Positions 14,432 through 17,186 of a stretch of 17,186 nucleotides of DNA are shown here, one piece after another. Position numbers and translations under genes: made by a program. The stretch lies in assembly GCA_047639315.1 (NCBI GenBank), contig JBLINQ010000111.1, forward strand, positions 1 through 17,186, given 5' to 3'. The notes beneath the pieces are model-generated. The model saw only the letters and a list, made by a program, of their open reading frames with translations. It was not told the DNA's origin and made no database searches. Each line of letters opens with the position of its first letter. The stretch's first letter is position 1. This DNA is from S139-23 sp047639315 (GTDB lineage: Bacteria; Planctomycetota; GCA-002687715; DRQF01).

Positions 14432-16342
14432 ATGCACGCGAAAAATCGCTTTCTGATTCTCGGATTGGCAGCCATTGGATTGACCGTTCTTTCAGGCTGT
14501 TTGACCCATGTTGATCACAACATGGTCGAGGGGTCTGACTTGTCCCCAGTGAAATACATTGAGGACATACCTTTGGACGAACATAGCCATTCTCAACCGA
14601 ATTTGGTCCGAAGTGGTCACATCCACTTAGATTGGCTGATTGACTTCGAAGCATCGAAGCTGTCTGGTTCGGCCACCCATACATTGTGGCGGAACGCGGA
14701 TGAGCCCAATGCGCCGTTCATCGTTGACGTCAAAGACCTCACGATCAAAGACGTCCAAGGGCTGGGTGATGACGAAGAACATCAGCTGAAGTGGCACATC
14801 AAGAAGGGCGACGATGTTCTTGGTGATGCTTTGGTCATTGAATTGCGTGAGGGTGATGACTCGGTCCGCATCGACTATGAAACGACTGCGGCTGGAACTG
14901 GCCTTCAATGGTTGAAGAAAGAGCAGACCAGCAGCAAGCAGGCGCCATTTCTGTTCTCCCAATCACAGGCCATTCATTCTCGGACCTGGATTCCTTGCCA
15001 GGACACACCAGGTGTTCGCATCACTTACTCCGCTGAGGTGAAATGTCGTGACGACCTGGAAGTCGTGATGAGTGCTGAACGGACCGGGTCTGCTGATGGG
15101 ATCTTCACGTTTGAGATGCAATATCCAATCCCGTGCTACCTCATCGCATTGGCAGCGGGCGAATTAGAGTTCCGCTCGATGAGCATCCGGACAGGGGTCT
15201 GGGCCGAGCCAGAAGTTGCGGAGGCCGCGGCCTGGGAATTCGCCGACACTGAAAAGATGATTGGTGTTATTGAGAAGTTGTACGGCCCGTATCGCTGGGG
15301 ACGCTATGACATCCTTGTTCTACCGCCGAGCTTTCCGTTTGGTGGTATGGAAAACCCACTCCTCACTTTCGCGACACCCACGGTCCTTGCGAAAGATCGC
15401 TCATTAACTTCATTGATTGCGCATGAACTTGCGCATTCGTGGTCGGGGAATCTCGTCACCAATGCTACTTGGCGCGATTTCTGGCTGAACGAAGGCTTCA
15501 CTGTCTATGTCGAACAGCGGGTCATCGAAGAACTGTATGGCAAAGAACGATCGAACATGGAAATCATGCTCTCGATGCGTGACCTCCAGGAAGAAATGGC
15601 AGCCATGGAACCACGAGACCATGTCTTGCATGTCGATCTTTCTGGGCGCGACCCAGACGATGGTTTTACTGGTGTGCCTTATGACAAAGGGGCTGCCTTC
15701 TTGAGACTCATCGAACAAACAATGGGGCGAGACACTTTTGATGGTTTCATTAGAAGTTGGTTTGATGGCAATGCTTTTGAGAGTCGCACAACCGAAGATT
15801 TCCGGTCGAAGTTGAACTTAGTTCTCGCCAATGGACCCCAGGAGTGGCGCGACAAGATTGATGTCGATCTATGGATCGATGGCACGGGGCTCCCGGCTAA
15901 TGCTCCAATTCCCACAAGCCCAGCATTCGATCGCATTGACGGTCTTGTCGAGCTTTGGCGTGGCGGGAAACGTCGTTTAGACTCCTTCCCCGTGGACAAG
16001 TGGACGACGCAGGAATGGTTGCATTTCCTAGGATTGCAAAAAAACAAGGTCTCGGTGGCAACGATGCAAGAACTAGATGCAGCATTTGGCCTGACAAGAG
16101 TTCAGAACTCGGAGATTACCTGCATTTGGCTCCTCTTAGCGATCGAATCAGATTATGCACCAGCTTGGGAGAAGTTGCGGTATTTCTTGACGTCTCAGGG
16201 TCGCCGCAAGTTCCTTAAACCGCTTTACGGCGAGATGAACAAGAAGCCGAATCTCAAAACGATGGCTCAAGATATCTACCGCGAGGCACGCCCGCTTTAT
16301 CATGCGATTTCGACAACGACGATCGATGAGATTCTGATGTGA
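14432..16342 (+). CDS. M1-family zinc aminopeptidase, lipoprotein
   Basis: From ATG 14432 (GAGGAG seven bases upstream) the product is 636 residues. It opens with a lipoprotein signal: MHAKNR, hydrophobic core, LSGC with lipidated C23. An in-frame TTG eight codons upstream is less well supported. The catalytic domain shows GGMEN (304-308), which binds the substrate N-terminus, and the zinc motif HELAH (H331, E332, H335) with the third ligand E354 in LNEGF. The order and the PYDKGAAFLRLIEQ segment resemble the leukotriene-A4-hydrolase/cold-active aminopeptidase branch, with a helical C-terminal domain. It removes N-terminal residues from peptides, here probably at the periplasmic face of a membrane. 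The malic enzyme gene starts 33 bases downstream and is probably cotranscribed. Confidence 0.95.
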   Translation: MHAKNRFLILGLAAIGLTVLSGCLTHVDHNMVEGSDLSPVKYIEDIPLDEHSHSQPNLVRSGHIHLDWLIDFEASKLSGSATHTLWRNADEPNAPFIVDVKDLTIKDVQGLGDDEEHQLKWHIKKGDDVLGDALVIELREGDDSVRIDYETTAAGTGLQWLKKEQTSSKQAPFLFSQSQAIHSRTWIPCQDTPGVRITYSAEVKCRDDLEVVMSAERTGSADGIFTFEMQYPIPCYLIALAAGELEFRSMSIRTGVWAEPEVAEAAAWEFADTEKMIGVIEKLYGPYRWGRYDILVLPPSFPFGGMENPLLTFATPTVLAKDRSLTSLIAHELAHSWSGNLVTNATWRDFWLNEGFTVYVEQRVIEELYGKERSNMEIMLSMRDLQEEMAAMEPRDHVLHVDLSGRDPDDGFTGVPYDKGAAFLRLIEQTMGRDTFDGFIRSWFDGNAFESRTTEDFRSKLNLVLANGPQEWRDKIDVDLWIDGTGLPANAPIPTSPAFDRIDGLVELWRGGKRRLDSFPVDKWTTQEWLHFLGLQKNKVSVATMQELDAAFGLTRVQNSEITCIWLLLAIESDYAPAWEKLRYFLTSQGRRKFLKPLYGEMNKKPNLKTMAQDIYREARPLYHAISTTTIDEILM

Positions 16343-16375
16343 ACAAGTCTGGTACGATTCGCACGGAGGAAAAAC

Positions 16376-17186
16376 ATGGACATTTATGAACGCTCGTTAG
16401 CCCGACACCGTGAGACTCGAGGCAAGATCGAAGTGCATTCTCGCATGCGCTTGGAATCACAAGATGATCTGAGCTTGGCTTATACCCCAGGCGTGGCCAG
16501 GCCTTGTGAGGCCATTGCCGAGAATCCATCGGCAGCTTGGGACTTGACCTGGAAGGGTCGGGTTGTGGCCGTCGTTTCTGATGGTTCTTCGGTCTTGGGA
16601 CTTGGAGACATCGGGCCAATGGGATCGTTGCCCGTCATGGAGGGGAAAGCGGCCCTGTTTCGCGAGTTTGCCGGCATTGATGCCGTCCCTGTTGTGCTTG
16701 ATGAACGAGATCCTCAGAAGATCATCGACATCGTAAAGGCGATTGCACCAACCTATGGTGGCATCAACTTGGAGGATATTTCGGGGCCTCGTTGTTTCGA
16801 AATCGAAGAAGGGCTCCAGGATATTGGCATCCCTGTTCTCCATGACGACCAACATGGAACCGCTATCGTTTTGCTGGCAGCTGTGATGAATGCTGCTCGT
16901 GTTACGAATCGTGTTTTGGGTCAGCTCTCAGTTGTCATCAACGGTGCTGGCGCAGCCGGCCGTGCCATTTGTCGCTTGCTGACGTGCACGGGCGAAGACC
17001 CCCATTGCATTCCTGTTGGCAAAGTACGTGTCTGTGATTCAAAGGGAGTAATTTATCCCGGCCGCGAGCACAATACTGGCGTGAAGGAAGAAATCGCTCG
17101 ATTGACAAATCCAGACGGAGAGCAAGGTGAATTGAGAGATGTACTCAAAGGTGCTCATGTCTTTATCGGTGTTTCGAAAGGCAACC
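16376..17186 (+). CDS. NAD(P)-dependent malic enzyme, N-terminal part (3' end beyond window)
   Basis: The frame is open from ATG 16376 (GGAGGA five bases upstream) to the window end, giving 270 complete codons. Malic enzyme oxidatively decarboxylates malate to pyruvate and CO2. Visible motifs are YTPGVA with catalytic Tyr36, PVMEGKAALF with catalytic Lys91, the metal ligands in LEDISGPRCFEIE (E133, D134) and HDDQHGTA (D157, D158), and the Rossmann loop GAGAAGRA (190-197). The short N-terminus resembles the compact prokaryotic ME form; whether a phosphotransacetylase-like domain follows cannot be seen. Cofactor preference is not decided by the visible part. It probably shares a transcript with the aminopeptidase. 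Confidence 0.95.
   Translation, partial: MDIYERSLARHRETRGKIEVHSRMRLESQDDLSLAYTPGVARPCEAIAENPSAAWDLTWKGRVVAVVSDGSSVLGLGDIGPMGSLPVMEGKAALFREFAGIDAVPVVLDERDPQKIIDIVKAIAPTYGGINLEDISGPRCFEIEEGLQDIGIPVLHDDQHGTAIVLLAAVMNAARVTNRVLGQLSVVINGAGAAGRAICRLLTCTGEDPHCIPVGKVRVCDSKGVIYPGREHNTGVKEEIARLTNPDGEQGELRDVLKGAHVFIGVSKGN

Overview
The window is a compact bacterial chromosome segment of roughly 50% GC by eye, with short intergenic gaps and clear Shine-Dalgarno motifs before ATG, GTG and TTG starts. Two lipoprotein-type signal peptides, a Sec-type signal peptide and a rhomboid protease suggest a cell with a developed envelope, probably Gram-negative. The esterase-like and sulfotransferase/glycosyltransferase proteins resemble those of Planctomycetota and similar uncultured lineages, but the phylum cannot be fixed from sequence reading alone. 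There are no insertion sequences, phage genes, CRISPR arrays or rRNA. LAYOUT. 1-827 (+): the 3' end of mnmG, then a [2Fe-2S] ferredoxin. 903-2426 (-): an exported esterase-fold protein whose nucleophile serine is replaced by glycine. 2427-2787: an intergenic region with a 17-bp palindrome resembling a Fur box, ahead of fdxA (2788-3114, +), which ends in a strong terminator. 3179-4467 (-): a rhomboid protease and a Nudix hydrolase overlapping by ATGA. 4668-6230 (+): a PaaZ/BoxD-type CoA-semialdehyde dehydrogenase. 6301-8955 (-): a selenocysteine operon, selA-selD-selC, sharing a 36-bp palindromic terminator with the dehydrogenase. 8956-9501: mostly non-coding. 9502-10254 (+): a putative lipoprotein with three Asp-box motifs. 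10309-10382 (+): tRNA-Pro(TGG). 10642-13134 (+): a sulfotransferase fused to two GT2-like domains. 13145-14350 (-): DNA polymerase IV. 14432-16342 (+): a lipoprotein M1 aminopeptidase. 16376 to the window edge (+): an NAD-type malic enzyme, cut off by the window end. MAIN RESULT. The selenium locus makes both the Sec-tRNA machinery and, apparently, a selenoprotein. selD begins at GTG 7547, inside the selA stop region, and contains an in-frame TGA (7484-7482) exactly where the catalytic Cys of E. coli SelD lies. This TGA is followed at once by a well-paired bacterial SECIS-type hairpin (7479-7452). Conventional gene calling would cut SelD to a TTG start at 7472 and lose its active site. The locus thus carries Sec synthase (SelA), selenophosphate synthetase (SelD, itself needing Sec) and tRNA-Sec (selC); selB is not in the window. 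The tRNA-Sec has a bulged U in its extended D-stem and an imperfect innermost acceptor pair. The other genes are mostly housekeeping. The pseudoesterase, the degenerate central GT2 domain and the Fur-like site before fdxA are the next most interesting points.
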